This document shows, one piece after another, positions 1 to 7,596 of a stretch of DNA of 64,000 bases. A program made the position numbers and the translations under genes. Under the pieces are notes generated by a model. The model did no database searches. It was not told where the DNA came from and saw only the letters and a program-made list of their open reading frames with translations. Where the stretch lies: positions 1 to 64,000 of the forward strand of contig NZ_JACHCG010000006.1 in assembly GCF_014200595.1 (NCBI RefSeq), in the 5' to 3' direction. Position 1 is the first letter of the stretch, and each line of letters starts with the position of its first letter. This stretch comes from Pedobacter cryoconitis. Lineage in GTDB: Bacteria > Bacteroidota > Bacteroidia > Sphingobacteriales > Sphingobacteriaceae.

Positions 1-49
1 CCAGAGCCGATGGTACTGCGGTAACACGTGGGAGAGTAGGTCGGTGCCA
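1..49 (+). rRNA. rrf: 5S ribosomal RNA, 3' end (partial)
   Basis: The first 49 bases match the 3' part of a bacterial 5S rRNA: the CCGATGGTACTGCG segment, then GTGGGAGAGTAGGTCGGTGCC. The 5' part lies outside the window, so an rRNA operon probably ends here. A perfect hairpin with a T-rich tail starts 12 bases later, as expected for the end of an rrn operon. Confidence 0.85.
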
Positions 50-60
50 AATCTTAAAGA

Positions 61-88
61 AAGCCTGTAGGAAACTACAGGCTTTTCT
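61..88 (+). terminator. Rho-independent terminator of the rRNA operon
   Basis: AAGCCTGTAG (61-70), a GAAA tetraloop (71-74) and CTACAGGCTT (75-84) form a perfect 10-bp stem followed by a T-rich run. It sits directly behind the 5S rRNA. Confidence 0.85.
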
Positions 89-222
89 TGTTATACAACA
101 TTTTTTTATTTACAGCTTTTAAAAGCACTGCAATTATTAATCAGGGCTTGTAGCGGCGAGTCTGAAAAGAGTCTTATATTTACCTGCTATTTATACTATT
201 TGTGTTACATAATTGATTCGAC

Positions 223-696
223 TTGCTCAAAAACCCGCTCATTAAGCTTATAGACTTCTTTTACTTTCCTTTTTTACACTTTATACCTATAAAGACTTTT
301 CGATATGGTGTAACCGGAGGGAGCAATGCCCTGCTTAATCTGACTATATTCTTTCTGAGTTACAATTACGTATTGAAGGGTGAAGCGCTGAGAATTGGAA
401 GCTATACGATCACCTCTTACATTGGAGCAGATCTGATGGCGCTTTCTGTAAGTTTCCCGGTAGGGTTTCTATTGAATAAGTATTTAGTTTTTCAGCAGGA
501 AGGAAGAGGGATTCAGCAGTTGGGCTTATATGCATTTGTTACTGCAAGTTCTCTACTGATGAATTATGGTTTGCTTCATCTGCTGGTTGGATATTTTGGC
601 TTGTGGGCTACGCCATCACAAGCCTTCATTATAGTATTGATGTCTGCGTTCAGTTACTTCTTCCAATCATATGTAACTTTCCGGGAGCGGGCGTAA
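223..696 (+). CDS. GtrA-like membrane protein (polyprenyl-linked sugar translocase family)
   Basis: A 157-residue, very hydrophobic protein with about four predicted membrane helices. The motif FRYGVTGGSNALLN near residue 26 resembles the GtrA signature (F..VG...T..N). GtrA-family proteins are thought to flip undecaprenyl-phosphate-linked sugars across the inner membrane for O-antigen or teichoic acid modification. The start is a TTG, the first usable start after an in-frame TGA at 214; no ATG is available nearby. It converges on a deacetylase gene only 3 bases away. A GT2 of the DPM1/GtrB type, the usual GtrA partner, lies in that opposing operon, which supports the call. The exact sugar is unknown. 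Confidence 0.75.
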   Translation: MLKNPLIKLIDFFYFPFLHFIPIKTFRYGVTGGSNALLNLTIFFLSYNYVLKGEALRIGSYTITSYIGADLMALSVSFPVGFLLNKYLVFQQEGRGIQQLGLYAFVTASSLLMNYGLLHLLVGYFGLWATPSQAFIIVLMSAFSYFFQSYVTFRERA

Positions 697-699
697 CCT

Positions 700-1482
700 T
701 TATGCTAAAGGTATATTCTTCGTGAATTGTGAAATAGTTCCTGAAGGATAACCTTGCTTGTTAAGCCATCCCATAAACTTGTCCATCCTGGTAATCATAT
801 CCTGACCAGAATTTTTACTGACATAACCAGGAAAACCAAAACGCTCTTTATCGGTCAGGTCTGTAAATTCCCAGGGATGGAAATAGATATTAATATAATT
901 GTCTTTCTGATAAGTCCTTTTGACAAGATGTTCGTAAAACCAAAGTGGCAGGTTATGAAATGATAACCAGAAAAGTGGAAAACGTGAAATCGGGCTTACT
1001 GAAGCCGGTAATTGTAAAACTCCGCTCTGATAAAAGTATGTTCTGGAAATATGGCGGTTATTATACCTTCCAGGCAGCCAGGTTGGATTTATGGAGCTAT
1101 TGTATAGATAACCTGCTTTTTGTATCTCCTGCTCATCTACGGGCATCATTCTCGCCATTCTGTAACCTGTCACCGCTACGCCTGATAATTCCTCTAAGGC
1201 CAGGCGGGATTCCAGTAAGTGTTCTTTTTTAAAATCAGAATGGTACATACCATGAGAAGCCAATTCGTGACCTTCATCGAGTATACGCCTGATAATTGCA
1301 GTTGCATTTTTTGCAAAGGTAACTGTACTGAAGAAGGTCGCTTTAAGTTTATGCTTCGCCAGCAAATCCAATATGATCAGGGTACCTTCAGAAGAGATTC
1401 TTATTTGTTCTTCAAAAGTGATACTTTTCCCATATTCAAAAGCCATATCAAATTCTTCAATATCAAAGCTGAGCAATATCAT
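700..1482 (-). CDS. polysaccharide deacetylase family protein (NodB fold)
   Basis: A 260-residue cytosolic-type protein. The N-terminal SFDIEEF (Asp7) and the HGMYH motif (His77, His81) give the Asp-His-His metal triad of carbohydrate esterase family 4 / NodB deacetylases. The family removes N- or O-acetyl groups from polysaccharides or lipid-linked sugars. No signal peptide is visible, so a lipid-linked or nucleotide-linked intermediate is a more likely substrate than extracellular polymer. It overlaps the upstream GT2 gene by 20 bases (1463-1482), which points to translational coupling and a shared operon with the GT2 and GT87-like genes. Its substrate is not deducible. Confidence 0.8.
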   Translation of the reverse strand: MILLSFDIEEFDMAFEYGKSITFEEQIRISSEGTLIILDLLAKHKLKATFFSTVTFAKNATAIIRRILDEGHELASHGMYHSDFKKEHLLESRLALEELSGVAVTGYRMARMMPVDEQEIQKAGYLYNSSINPTWLPGRYNNRHISRTYFYQSGVLQLPASVSPISRFPLFWLSFHNLPLWFYEHLVKRTYQKDNYINIYFHPWEFTDLTDKERFGFPGYVSKNSGQDMITRMDKFMGWLNKQGYPSGTISQFTKNIPLA

Positions 1483-2434
1483 AATTAGTATTTGTGGTTG
1501 TAGGTGCCGGAACGAAATTTGTAGATTTGATAATATAATTAGGGCGGTTTTTAGTCTGCATAAACATCTTCCCGATATAAATTCCTATAATCCCCATAAT
1601 AATGAGCTGTAAGCCTCCAAAAAAGACTATAGTCATAATGGTAGATGCCCATCCGTCTACTTCTATACCCATGTAAACCGAATAGAATACATAAGGAATA
1701 TATAAGACTGATAACATAGAAAAAGCAAACCCAAGATATACTGCGGTATAGAGTGGTTTGATACTGAATGAGGTTACACCCTGTAAGGCAAAACGCATCA
1801 TTTTCCGAAGGTTATATTTACTTGTTCCTGCGTGTCTTTTATGTGGGATATAATCTATCGCAATCTGTTTATAGCCCATCCACTGGACAAGACCACGGAT
1901 AAAGGGCTCGTTCTCCTCAAAGTTCCTGAATACATCTATTACCTTTTTATCCATCAGCCTGAAGTCGGCAGTTCCTTCTTCAATTTGTATACTTGATAAA
2001 ACATTGATTAGTCTGTAAAAAAGAGATGATGATTTTCTTTTTCCATAAGGCAGACTCTTATCTTCTGATCTTCGGGTATAAACGACATCATTACCTTCTT
2101 CCCACTTTTCAAGCATCTGGATAATCAGCTCTGGTGGATGCTGAAGATCAGCATCGAGAGAAATTACACAGTCACCTTTGGCCTGATCTAATCCAGCTTT
2201 TAATGCAAGCTGATGACCAAAGTTCCGTGAAAACTCTATGTAAAATAATTTAGTATTGATACTAGCCATCGTTTTAAGGATGGTCAGGGTATGATCGGTA
2301 CTACCATCATCAATAATTATAAATTCAGCATCATAGGCCGTATTCTTGAAGATACCTTCCAGCCTGTCTATAATAACAATTAAGTTCTCGGCCTCATTAA
2401 AGGCGGGGATCACTACAGATACAGTTTTCTTCAT
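1463..2434 (-). CDS. glycosyltransferase family 2, DPM1/GtrB-like
   Basis: A 323-residue GT2 with the GT-A motifs DDGSTD (about residue 42) and DADLQHPPE (about residue 95), and two membrane helices near the C-terminus (about 228-250 and 262-290). This layout is that of polyprenyl-phosphate sugar transferases such as GtrB/ArnC-type enzymes, which load a sugar onto undecaprenyl phosphate at the cytoplasmic face. It overlaps the upstream membrane protein by ATGA (2431-2434) and the downstream deacetylase by 20 bases, so all three are probably co-translated. Together with the nearby GtrA it forms a plausible sugar loading and flipping module. Confidence 0.85.
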   Translation of the reverse strand: MKKTVSVVIPAFNEAENLIVIIDRLEGIFKNTAYDAEFIIIDDGSTDHTLTILKTMASINTKLFYIEFSRNFGHQLALKAGLDQAKGDCVISLDADLQHPPELIIQMLEKWEEGNDVVYTRRSEDKSLPYGKRKSSSLFYRLINVLSSIQIEEGTADFRLMDKKVIDVFRNFEENEPFIRGLVQWMGYKQIAIDYIPHKRHAGTSKYNLRKMMRFALQGVTSFSIKPLYTAVYLGFAFSMLSVLYIPYVFYSVYMGIEVDGWASTIMTIVFFGGLQLIIMGIIGIYIGKMFMQTKNRPNYIIKSTNFVPAPTTTNTNYDIAQL

Positions 2435-3630
2435 GCCGTTGGATTGTTTGTTAAATCAAATCGTTTAAAGATCATTTGATAAGTCATATAGAACCATATA
2501 AGCACACATGGAAGAGCTTTTAACGAATAATGGATAATATAATTGTCTCTGAAAGACCTGGTATATAAATCGGAAGACCCTAAAGTTGTAAGCAAGATCG
2601 CAAATACAAAAAGAGCAATCGCGATTGGTTGTATAGGTTTTTCCTGCAAAACAAACCAGATCGCTACCCCCGTAAATGCAATAATATAGGTCGGTGATTC
2701 AGAAGAATTACTAAAGATAACGGTAAAGATCAGTGTTGATGCCAGGTACATCAGCCTGAATGCCTGTGATTGATATTGTTTAATCCTTAAATAAGGAAGA
2801 CAGAAAAGGAGGACACCGGTAATCAGAAATGGTAAATTGGAAATATCAGGATTTCCGGTCACTCGTCTGACTATTCCCATCAGCGATATGTCCTGCCAGG
2901 AAACCAGTGTAGCATTTTCAAGTTGTTTAGCACTTAAAGACAAGTACCATTCTTTATATTGTAGTAAGATATATTCATGGCCATAAAAGAGCATCGGCAG
3001 TCCAAAGAATATGATAGCCCAGAAGATACAATAGACAATGAATTTCGGCTTTTGCTTAACGAAAAAGAAGAAGGCCAGCCCGACAATACCATATAGTTTG
3101 ATAAATGTACCGAGCAGAATGAGGCACGCTGCCCAGAAGTTCTGTTTTTTATCAATTAAGGTATAACTTAAAACAATGATTGCTGTAATTGAAGGGTTAA
3201 TCTGACAGGCAAATAATGCCGTAAGCAACTCATGGGCAATAATCCAGTAGACGGCATTTACCTTTGCATCTTTTAGTGGCAAGGTCTTAATCGCATAATA
3301 TAAGAACAGGCTGTTTGCAAGCTCCCAGAAAAACATCCCCAGAAATTCTGGCAACTGAGCGAAAGGCGCAATGATCAGGGAGAACAAAGGGCCGTAATGA
3401 TTCATATCTGCATATTCAGGATACCTGCCAAATAGGGATACATGGTCATTGGCGTGAAAATAAGTATAAATGAAAATCAGATAGTTATTATGAGAGGTAC
3501 CTGAATGATATTGTCTGTAAGAGGTGATTGCAGGCAGCAGAATAAAAATACTGAGAATAAATAGCCGGTTATTAAAAAGCTTAGTTAAATTAGCGGCCAA
3601 GCTTGATTTCATCTGTGTAGTAAGTGGCAT
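2431..3630 (-). CDS. multi-pass membrane glycosyltransferase, DUF2029/GT87-like
   Basis: A hydrophobic protein of about 399 residues with roughly ten membrane segments. The periplasmic-loop motif YADMNHYGPLFSLIIAPF resembles the loop after the first helix in GT-C enzymes of the DUF2029/GT87 type, which use polyprenyl-phosphate sugars as donors. The reading frame is open up to 3687, but a consensus -7 element (3671-3678) lies inside that extension, so the Met at 3630 (or 3612) is the likelier start. It is the first gene of an operon with the GT2 and the deacetylase. Functionally it would be the acceptor-side transferase using the sugar loaded by the GT2 and flipped by GtrA; this is inference. 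Confidence 0.65.
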   Translation of the reverse strand: MPLTTQMKSSLAANLTKLFNNRLFILSIFILLPAITSYRQYHSGTSHNNYLIFIYTYFHANDHVSLFGRYPEYADMNHYGPLFSLIIAPFAQLPEFLGMFFWELANSLFLYYAIKTLPLKDAKVNAVYWIIAHELLTALFACQINPSITAIIVLSYTLIDKKQNFWAACLILLGTFIKLYGIVGLAFFFFVKQKPKFIVYCIFWAIIFFGLPMLFYGHEYILLQYKEWYLSLSAKQLENATLVSWQDISLMGIVRRVTGNPDISNLPFLITGVLLFCLPYLRIKQYQSQAFRLMYLASTLIFTVIFSNSSESPTYIIAFTGVAIWFVLQEKPIQPIAIALFVFAILLTTLGSSDLYTRSFRDNYIIHYSLKALPCVLIWFYMTYQMIFKRFDLTNNPTA

Positions 3631-3670
3631 TAATTCTATTGTATTAAAGAGATTTGCAATCGTAAAGTTA

Positions 3671-3678
3671 CAAAAGTA
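3671..3678 (-). promoter_or_regulatory. probable -7 element for the GT87/GT2/deacetylase operon
   Basis: On the minus strand the bases read TACTTTTG, matching the Bacteroidota -7 consensus TAnnTTTG. It would place the transcript start near 3664, about 34 bases before the Met at 3630. Confidence 0.4.
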
Positions 3679-3781
3679 ATCTTGCAAAAGAAGAGCTCCT
3701 GATGGAAGACCAATGACAACTTCGAAATATGGCCTGTTTTAGACATATCTACCGTTTTCCTGCTGATCTATTGATCTCAAT

Positions 3782-3954
3782 ATGTATGCTTTACTCCGCG
3801 AAAACATAGCAAAATCTGTTAATTATACGAAACAGTATCTTGAGGTTTACGAACAGGAATTACAAAAAGAAAAACTTCTGCGGATTTAATTGCTGCCTTA
3901 AAAAAACGCTATCCTAATGCAAAGTTTCTAATGGCACTAAATTTTTTATCCTGA
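3782..3954 (+). pseudogene. frameshifted C-terminal remnant of an MBL-fold metallohydrolase-like gene
   Basis: Frame one reads MYALLRENIAKSVNYTKQYL and continues through EVYEQELQKEK before an early stop at 3887-3889. Adding one base in the A5 run near 3868-3872 restores a frame that continues TSADLIAALKKRYPNAKF to a stop at 3952-3954. The joined peptide (Y..tYle.yE..l..aktsadLiaA.k.rYPnA.F) resembles the C-terminal helices of bacterial MBL-fold hydrolases. No metal-binding domain is present, so this is a decayed tail and not a functional gene. The family call is from memory of the pattern. Confidence 0.5.
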
Positions 3955-3985
3955 TAAAAGTGCAGGATTAACTGCACTTTTATTT
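3955..3985 (-). terminator. terminator behind the XRE-cupin regulator gene
   Basis: TAAAAGTGCAG (3955-3965) pairs with CTGCACTTTTA (3972-3982). The hairpin overlaps the stop codon of the regulator gene. The plus strand also carries a T-rich tail, so it could work for transcription from either side. Confidence 0.6.
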
Positions 3986-4573
3986 TGTTAAGCTGTTTCC
4001 GTTTTGCTCAAAGAAGTAAATAATCAGCATGATCGCTTTTTGATCAGAGGTGTTTTTAGGCGTGTGCGGTAAACGTCCGTCAAATAACATGGAGTCTCCA
4101 TCAGAAAGGTTGTAAGTCTGATCTTCAAAAACATAGTCTACATTCCCTGATAAGATATATTTGTATTCAAATGCCTCAGTAACGACCATTGGCCTGGTTG
4201 CATTAGGTTCAAGTTCCAGTAATACGATGTCAACCGTTGAATTTTTAAAGGTTTTTGTAAAAATACGCTGATATAAAAATCCCATGGCCTGTTCTTTTTC
4301 AAACGACTCGTATTCATTTTTTCTTTTAATGATGACAGGACTAAGTTGACTATTGGCCGATATATCCTTGAAAAACTGGTTCAAATCGACATCTAAGGCA
4401 CTTATAATATCTATCAATACCATTAAAGAAGGTACAGTACGGTTATTCTCAATTTGTGAAATCAGGCCTTTGCTTACACCTGCAAGATCAGCAAGTTCCT
4501 GTACCGTTGTATTACGCTCTCTTCTTATTTCTTTTATCCTGGTACTTATCTTAAGTATAATATTCTCTTCCAT
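3980..4573 (-). CDS. XRE-family transcriptional regulator with cupin domain
   Basis: A 197-residue protein with an N-terminal helix-turn-helix (about residues 9-65; TVQELADLAGVSKGLISQIE is a typical XRE recognition segment) and a C-terminal cupin_2 domain (about 105-190, with GDSMLFDGRLPH). Regulators of this build bind a small ligand through the cupin and control adjacent catabolic genes. The ATG at 4573 is preferred over an in-frame TTG at 4585. It lies 90 bases downstream of the FAD oxidoreductase on the same strand and may belong to that transcript. It is the natural candidate regulator of the phosphonate cluster and a candidate binder of the inverted repeats at 6557-6577 and 7550-7596; this is inference. 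Confidence 0.85.
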   Translation of the reverse strand: MEENIILKISTRIKEIRRERNTTVQELADLAGVSKGLISQIENNRTVPSLMVLIDIISALDVDLNQFFKDISANSQLSPVIIKRKNEYESFEKEQAMGFLYQRIFTKTFKNSTVDIVLLELEPNATRPMVVTEAFEYKYILSGNVDYVFEDQTYNLSDGDSMLFDGRLPHTPKNTSDQKAIMLIIYFFEQNGNSLTK

Positions 4574-4662
4574 AAAGGGGGGCAATTGCTCAAACTTAAG
4601 AAATTCGGCAGAGTTTAATAGTTAATAATCGTTAAAACTGTGTTAGATCCCAGAAAACAGGC

Positions 4663-5826
4663 TTAAATATTGAAAAGCTCTTTTATACTCGCCTCTGCAT
4701 ATCCGGCGCTTGCAGTCATGCCTTTACCACCAATACAGGTGCGGATATGAATGCGGTTATCAATATCATATTCCAGAATATGTTTGTCGGGATGCTGTGG
4801 GTAAAAACCAGCCCAGGTAGCCGCAATATTACGGACATCAAAATTTACAATCCTGCTGGCCTCTGCAAGCATCAATTCATTGATATGTGAATTCAGGTTA
4901 AAGCCGAGATCATCAAAATTGGTTGCAGACGCATATTCATGAGAGTCACCAATAATTACACTTCCGTCCGGTGCCGTTTTGAAAAGCAGGTGAATACCAT
5001 AGGCTTTTAATTGTTCATAATGGGCAGGCAATGGTATTGTTTTGAAGGAAGGACAGTATTCTTCAAAACTTTCATACCTGCGAATCGTTAAACCTGTCAG
5101 TATATTTCCAGCGAGTGCTATAGTTTTTACCGGCGCGGTACGCATCATTTGAAGTTTACTGATCACTTGTCCGCTTGCTTTGAATAAGTCTTTAAATAAA
5201 AGTTTGAACTCGTAGCCATTGCATAATACAACTTTTGTAGCTTTAAACTTATCTCCATTTGTTAAACGTACCTCTGCATCATTTGATGCTGAATAACAAT
5301 CTATAACGGGTGAATCATATAATAAAGTGAAATGCTCAAATTTTGTCTTCATATATTCATGGAGACGATGAATCATCAGATTTGGTTCTACACTGATTTC
5401 CTGATCAAAAAACAAAGCTTCTTTGGCATAAGATTCTTGAATAGAGGAATACTTATTCAGGATTTGCTGTGGATTCAATAAGGATTGTGAATAACCTAAG
5501 GTATCGTAATAAGCTTTTAATTCATGAATCAAGGTTTGTTCGTCCGGATCGGACGCGATATATACGCTACCGTTTTTTCTGACAGAGATGTCAAACTCAC
5601 GCTGTATTTCCTGATAAATTTCTACTGAGCGCAGTCCGTAATTGAACCATTCGCCTGTCATTCCAGAAGGGATCACCTGGCCAAAATTTCTTACAGTTGC
5701 TCCAACCGGAAAATTATCTTTTTCCAGTTGAAGTACCTTTTTTCCTGCTTTTAAGGCATGATAGGCATGAAATGTACCTAGAATGCCTCCGCCAATAACG
5801 ATTAAATCATAAGGAGCATTATTCAT
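4663..5826 (-). CDS. FAD-dependent amine oxidoreductase, TIGR03364-like (phosphonate catabolism)
   Basis: A 387-residue DAO-fold flavoenzyme. IVIGGGILG at residues 9-17 is the Rossmann dinucleotide motif, followed by an acidic residue after the second strand (LEKD). The C-terminal part has GGKGMTASAGYAEA, typical of the glycine-oxidase/sarcosine-oxidase superfamily. The N-terminal FGQVIPSGM segment and the pairing with a PhnX-like hydrolase fit the TIGR03364 clade, known from bacterial phosphonate gene clusters, where members oxidise aminoalkylphosphonates. It starts 15 bases after the hydrolase stop, so the two are almost certainly co-transcribed. A likely role is oxidation of 2-aminoethylphosphonate or an N-alkyl derivative to phosphonoacetaldehyde for the adjacent hydrolase. 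The substrate is inferred. Confidence 0.75.
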   Translation of the reverse strand: MNNAPYDLIVIGGGILGTFHAYHALKAGKKVLQLEKDNFPVGATVRNFGQVIPSGMTGEWFNYGLRSVEIYQEIQREFDISVRKNGSVYIASDPDEQTLIHELKAYYDTLGYSQSLLNPQQILNKYSSIQESYAKEALFFDQEISVEPNLMIHRLHEYMKTKFEHFTLLYDSPVIDCYSASNDAEVRLTNGDKFKATKVVLCNGYEFKLLFKDLFKASGQVISKLQMMRTAPVKTIALAGNILTGLTIRRYESFEEYCPSFKTIPLPAHYEQLKAYGIHLLFKTAPDGSVIIGDSHEYASATNFDDLGFNLNSHINELMLAEASRIVNFDVRNIAATWAGFYPQHPDKHILEYDIDNRIHIRTCIGGKGMTASAGYAEASIKELFNI

Positions 5827-5840
5827 TTTATTCTTGTATT

Positions 5841-6521
5841 TTATGCTTTGATAATTGCAATCAATTCTGAGATATTATCTATGATATGTGTTGGATGATG
5901 TGGTTTCAGTTCTTCCCTTGTAAAAGCGCCGGTAGTGATCCCAACAACGTATTTACAACCTGCATTGATACCTTCATTGATATCAACTTCTGTATCTCCG
6001 ATTTTAACTATTTCATCTGTTGGAAGCAGGTTCAAATCAGCTTTCATTTTATGAATCATATCCGGATATGGGCGGCCATTTTTTACATCGTCACTGGCAA
6101 CCATGATGTCTATCTGATTTTCCCAGTTCAAACGGCTGATAATCAATTCTGCAATGTTCCTGGAAAACCCTGTATCCAGACCAATTTTAATGCCCATAGT
6201 CCTAAGCTGTTCAAATGTACTTTCAACGTTTGGAAGTGGTTTGATTTCATGAGAATGGGTGTAAAATTCCAGCATTATATTTACAAAATCAGTATGTATC
6301 CTGGCTATAGAATCTGCATTGATTTTTTGAGTATCAGTTTCATATTTGTCCAGCATCATTTGAATAGCAAGAGGTTTTTCGTAACCCATTAATGGGTTTA
6401 CATCTTTCAATTCCACATTATACCCCTGCTTTTTCATGGCCTGCTGAAAGGATAGGGCTACGTAATTTTCATCACTTACGGTTGTACCAGCCATATCAAA
6501 CACTACTAATTTTATCGACAT
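5841..6521 (-). CDS. PhnX-like HAD hydrolase (probable phosphonoacetaldehyde hydrolase type)
   Basis: A 226-residue HAD enzyme. Motif I is FDMAGTT (Asp9), with Ala11 where most HAD phosphatases have a second Asp; this D-x-A-G-T form is characteristic of phosphonatases. The cap region has MGYEK (Lys49), matching the MGxxK spacing around the Schiff-base lysine of PhnX. Motif IV is GDTEVDINEG. Phosphonatases cleave the C-P bond of phosphonoacetaldehyde through a lysine imine. The gene is first in a two-gene unit with the FAD oxidoreductase. No PhnW transaminase is visible in the window, which fits a route where the flavoenzyme makes the aldehyde. Phosphonatase-like relatives (TIGR03351) of uncertain activity are the alternative. 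Confidence 0.75.
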   Translation of the reverse strand: MSIKLVVFDMAGTTVSDENYVALSFQQAMKKQGYNVELKDVNPLMGYEKPLAIQMMLDKYETDTQKINADSIARIHTDFVNIMLEFYTHSHEIKPLPNVESTFEQLRTMGIKIGLDTGFSRNIAELIISRLNWENQIDIMVASDDVKNGRPYPDMIHKMKADLNLLPTDEIVKIGDTEVDINEGINAGCKYVVGITTGAFTREELKPHHPTHIIDNISELIAIIKA

Positions 6522-6556
6522 TACTTCTAATTTTGTTGTTTACAATTATATAGTTA

Positions 6557-6577
6557 TTGTTTAATATAAGTAAACAA
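6557..6577. promoter_or_regulatory. operator-like inverted repeat upstream of the PhnX-like/FAD operon
   Basis: TTGTTTA (6557-6563) and TAAACAA (6571-6577) form a perfect 7-bp inverted repeat with a 7-base spacer, 35-55 bases upstream of the hydrolase start. A second TTGTTTAC copy at 6536-6543 also pairs with GTAAACAA at 6570-6577. The same half-site recurs at 7550-7596. A repressor or activator site is likely; the XRE-cupin protein is the local candidate. Confidence 0.45.
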
Positions 6578-6613
6578 TTTGATGTTATTTAATTGTTAAG
6601 TTTTTAATGATTC

Positions 6614-7507
6614 CTATTTGTTGAAGGCTTCGGTAACAGGTTTTCCGCGCCAGCTTTGTGGTTCTTTTAAACCTAACAGCCAAGCAATGGTAGATGCGGT
6701 ATCATAAGTAATGATTACATCTTTAATTTCATGTCCTTTTAATACGCCTGTACCATTGGTAATCCAGGGGATTTGTACTTCGTCCAATGATTTACCACCA
6801 TGACCTTTGCCAGTACCGCCATGATCTGCCGACACTATAATTACGGTCTCATTCGCAATGCCTGCTTTTTTTACAGCTTCAACTATTTTTCCTATTCTTT
6901 TATCCAGGTTCTCTAATTCTACATAGTACGCAGGAGTGCGGTGACCAATTTTATGTCCTGTATTGTCAGGCTCTGAAAAATGTATGAAAGTTAACAGCGG
7001 TTTTTCTTTGACAATAAGTGCTGCCGCAGTATCTGCACAGAAATTATCATTATCACCATCTGGCCCGGGAACAACAAAGCTGATGGCATCTTTTTCAATT
7101 AATGGGCCTATCCCTTGCCAGCTGTAAATCACAGCAGTTTTTGCTTTGGGTTTCTGCTGCTTAATCAGGGTAAAGATTCCTGGAAATAAGCCGTAAGGTG
7201 ATTTGACAACAGAAGGGATTTCTGGAACCGCGCTTCCCCATTCGGTATAACCATGTTCGGTTGGGCCGGCTCCCATGAGCATGGAGGCCCAGTTTACTGC
7301 GCTTGAAGAAGGTAATACTGTTCGGGCTTTTAAGGACCAGGATCCGGTAGTCATTAATTGTTTCAGGTTTGGCATGTTTGCCTCGGGAATGGCGTAAGCT
7401 CCAAATCCGTCGCAACCAATCAGAATAATGTGTTTAATGTTTTTCGGTTGTGCTTTTAGGTGAAAACTGATGCACAGGATGGCAGCCGCGATGATTAATT
7501 TTTTCAT
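6614..7507 (-). CDS. secreted alkaline-phosphatase-superfamily phosphodiesterase/phosphatase
   Basis: A 297-residue protein with a signal peptide (residues 1-20, MKK start and cut after KAQ). Metal-binding residues of the alkaline phosphatase/nucleotide pyrophosphatase superfamily are visible: Asp33 in GCDGFG, a Ser nucleophile region at LPSSSAVNWASM (about 67-69), Asp181 and His185 in PDNTGH, Asp228-His229 in ADHGG and His236. The Met at 7507 starts the signal peptide, so the open frame to 7540 is ignored. It is the most upstream gene of the same-strand phosphonate cluster. It could release phosphate or an aminoalkylphosphonate from larger organophosphorus compounds in the periplasm; the superfamily also includes phosphonoacetate hydrolase, so other roles remain open. 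Confidence 0.75.
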   Translation of the reverse strand: MKKLIIAAAILCISFHLKAQPKNIKHIILIGCDGFGAYAIPEANMPNLKQLMTTGSWSLKARTVLPSSSAVNWASMLMGAGPTEHGYTEWGSAVPEIPSVVKSPYGLFPGIFTLIKQQKPKAKTAVIYSWQGIGPLIEKDAISFVVPGPDGDNDNFCADTAAALIVKEKPLLTFIHFSEPDNTGHKIGHRTPAYYVELENLDKRIGKIVEAVKKAGIANETVIIVSADHGGTGKGHGGKSLDEVQIPWITNGTGVLKGHEIKDVIITYDTASTIAWLLGLKEPQSWRGKPVTEAFNK

Positions 7508-7536
7508 ATGCTGGTTTTGATTTATATGTAAGTATA

Positions 7537-7545
7537 GCAAAACTA
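7537..7545 (-). promoter_or_regulatory. -7 promoter element of the secreted phosphatase gene
   Basis: The minus strand reads TAGTTTTGC, a full match to the Bacteroidota TAnnTTTGC consensus. It predicts a transcript start near 7531 and a 5' leader of about 24 bases. No clear -33 TTTG is present. Confidence 0.45.
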
Positions 7546-7548
7546 AAC

Positions 7549-7578
7549 TTTGTTTATAAATATTGGTATTAACTTTTG
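7549..7578 (+). promoter_or_regulatory. candidate chaA promoter
   Basis: TTTG (7549-7552) is followed after 17 bases by TAACTTTTG (7570-7578), close to the -33/-7 pair of Bacteroidota sigma-A promoters. It lies about 90 bases upstream of the chaA ATG and overlaps the inverted repeat at 7550-7596. Confidence 0.3.
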
Positions 7579-7596
7579 TTAAGTATATATAAACAA
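7550..7596. repeat. inverted repeat TTGTTTATA / TATAAACAA between the phosphatase and chaA
   Basis: TTGTTTATA (7550-7558) and TATAAACAA (7588-7596) are perfect 9-bp inverted copies 29 bases apart. The right half continues into AATTGATG then ATTTAATT, nearly the same as the sequence after the right half-site at 6571-6577. The shared block in two intergenic regions of one cluster suggests a common DNA-binding protein. Confidence 0.45.

Noticed and set aside
1219..1612. Plus-strand frames of 79-95 residues across the deacetylase and GT2 genes
   Set aside because: They are antisense shadows of well-supported genes with clear catalytic motifs on the other strand.
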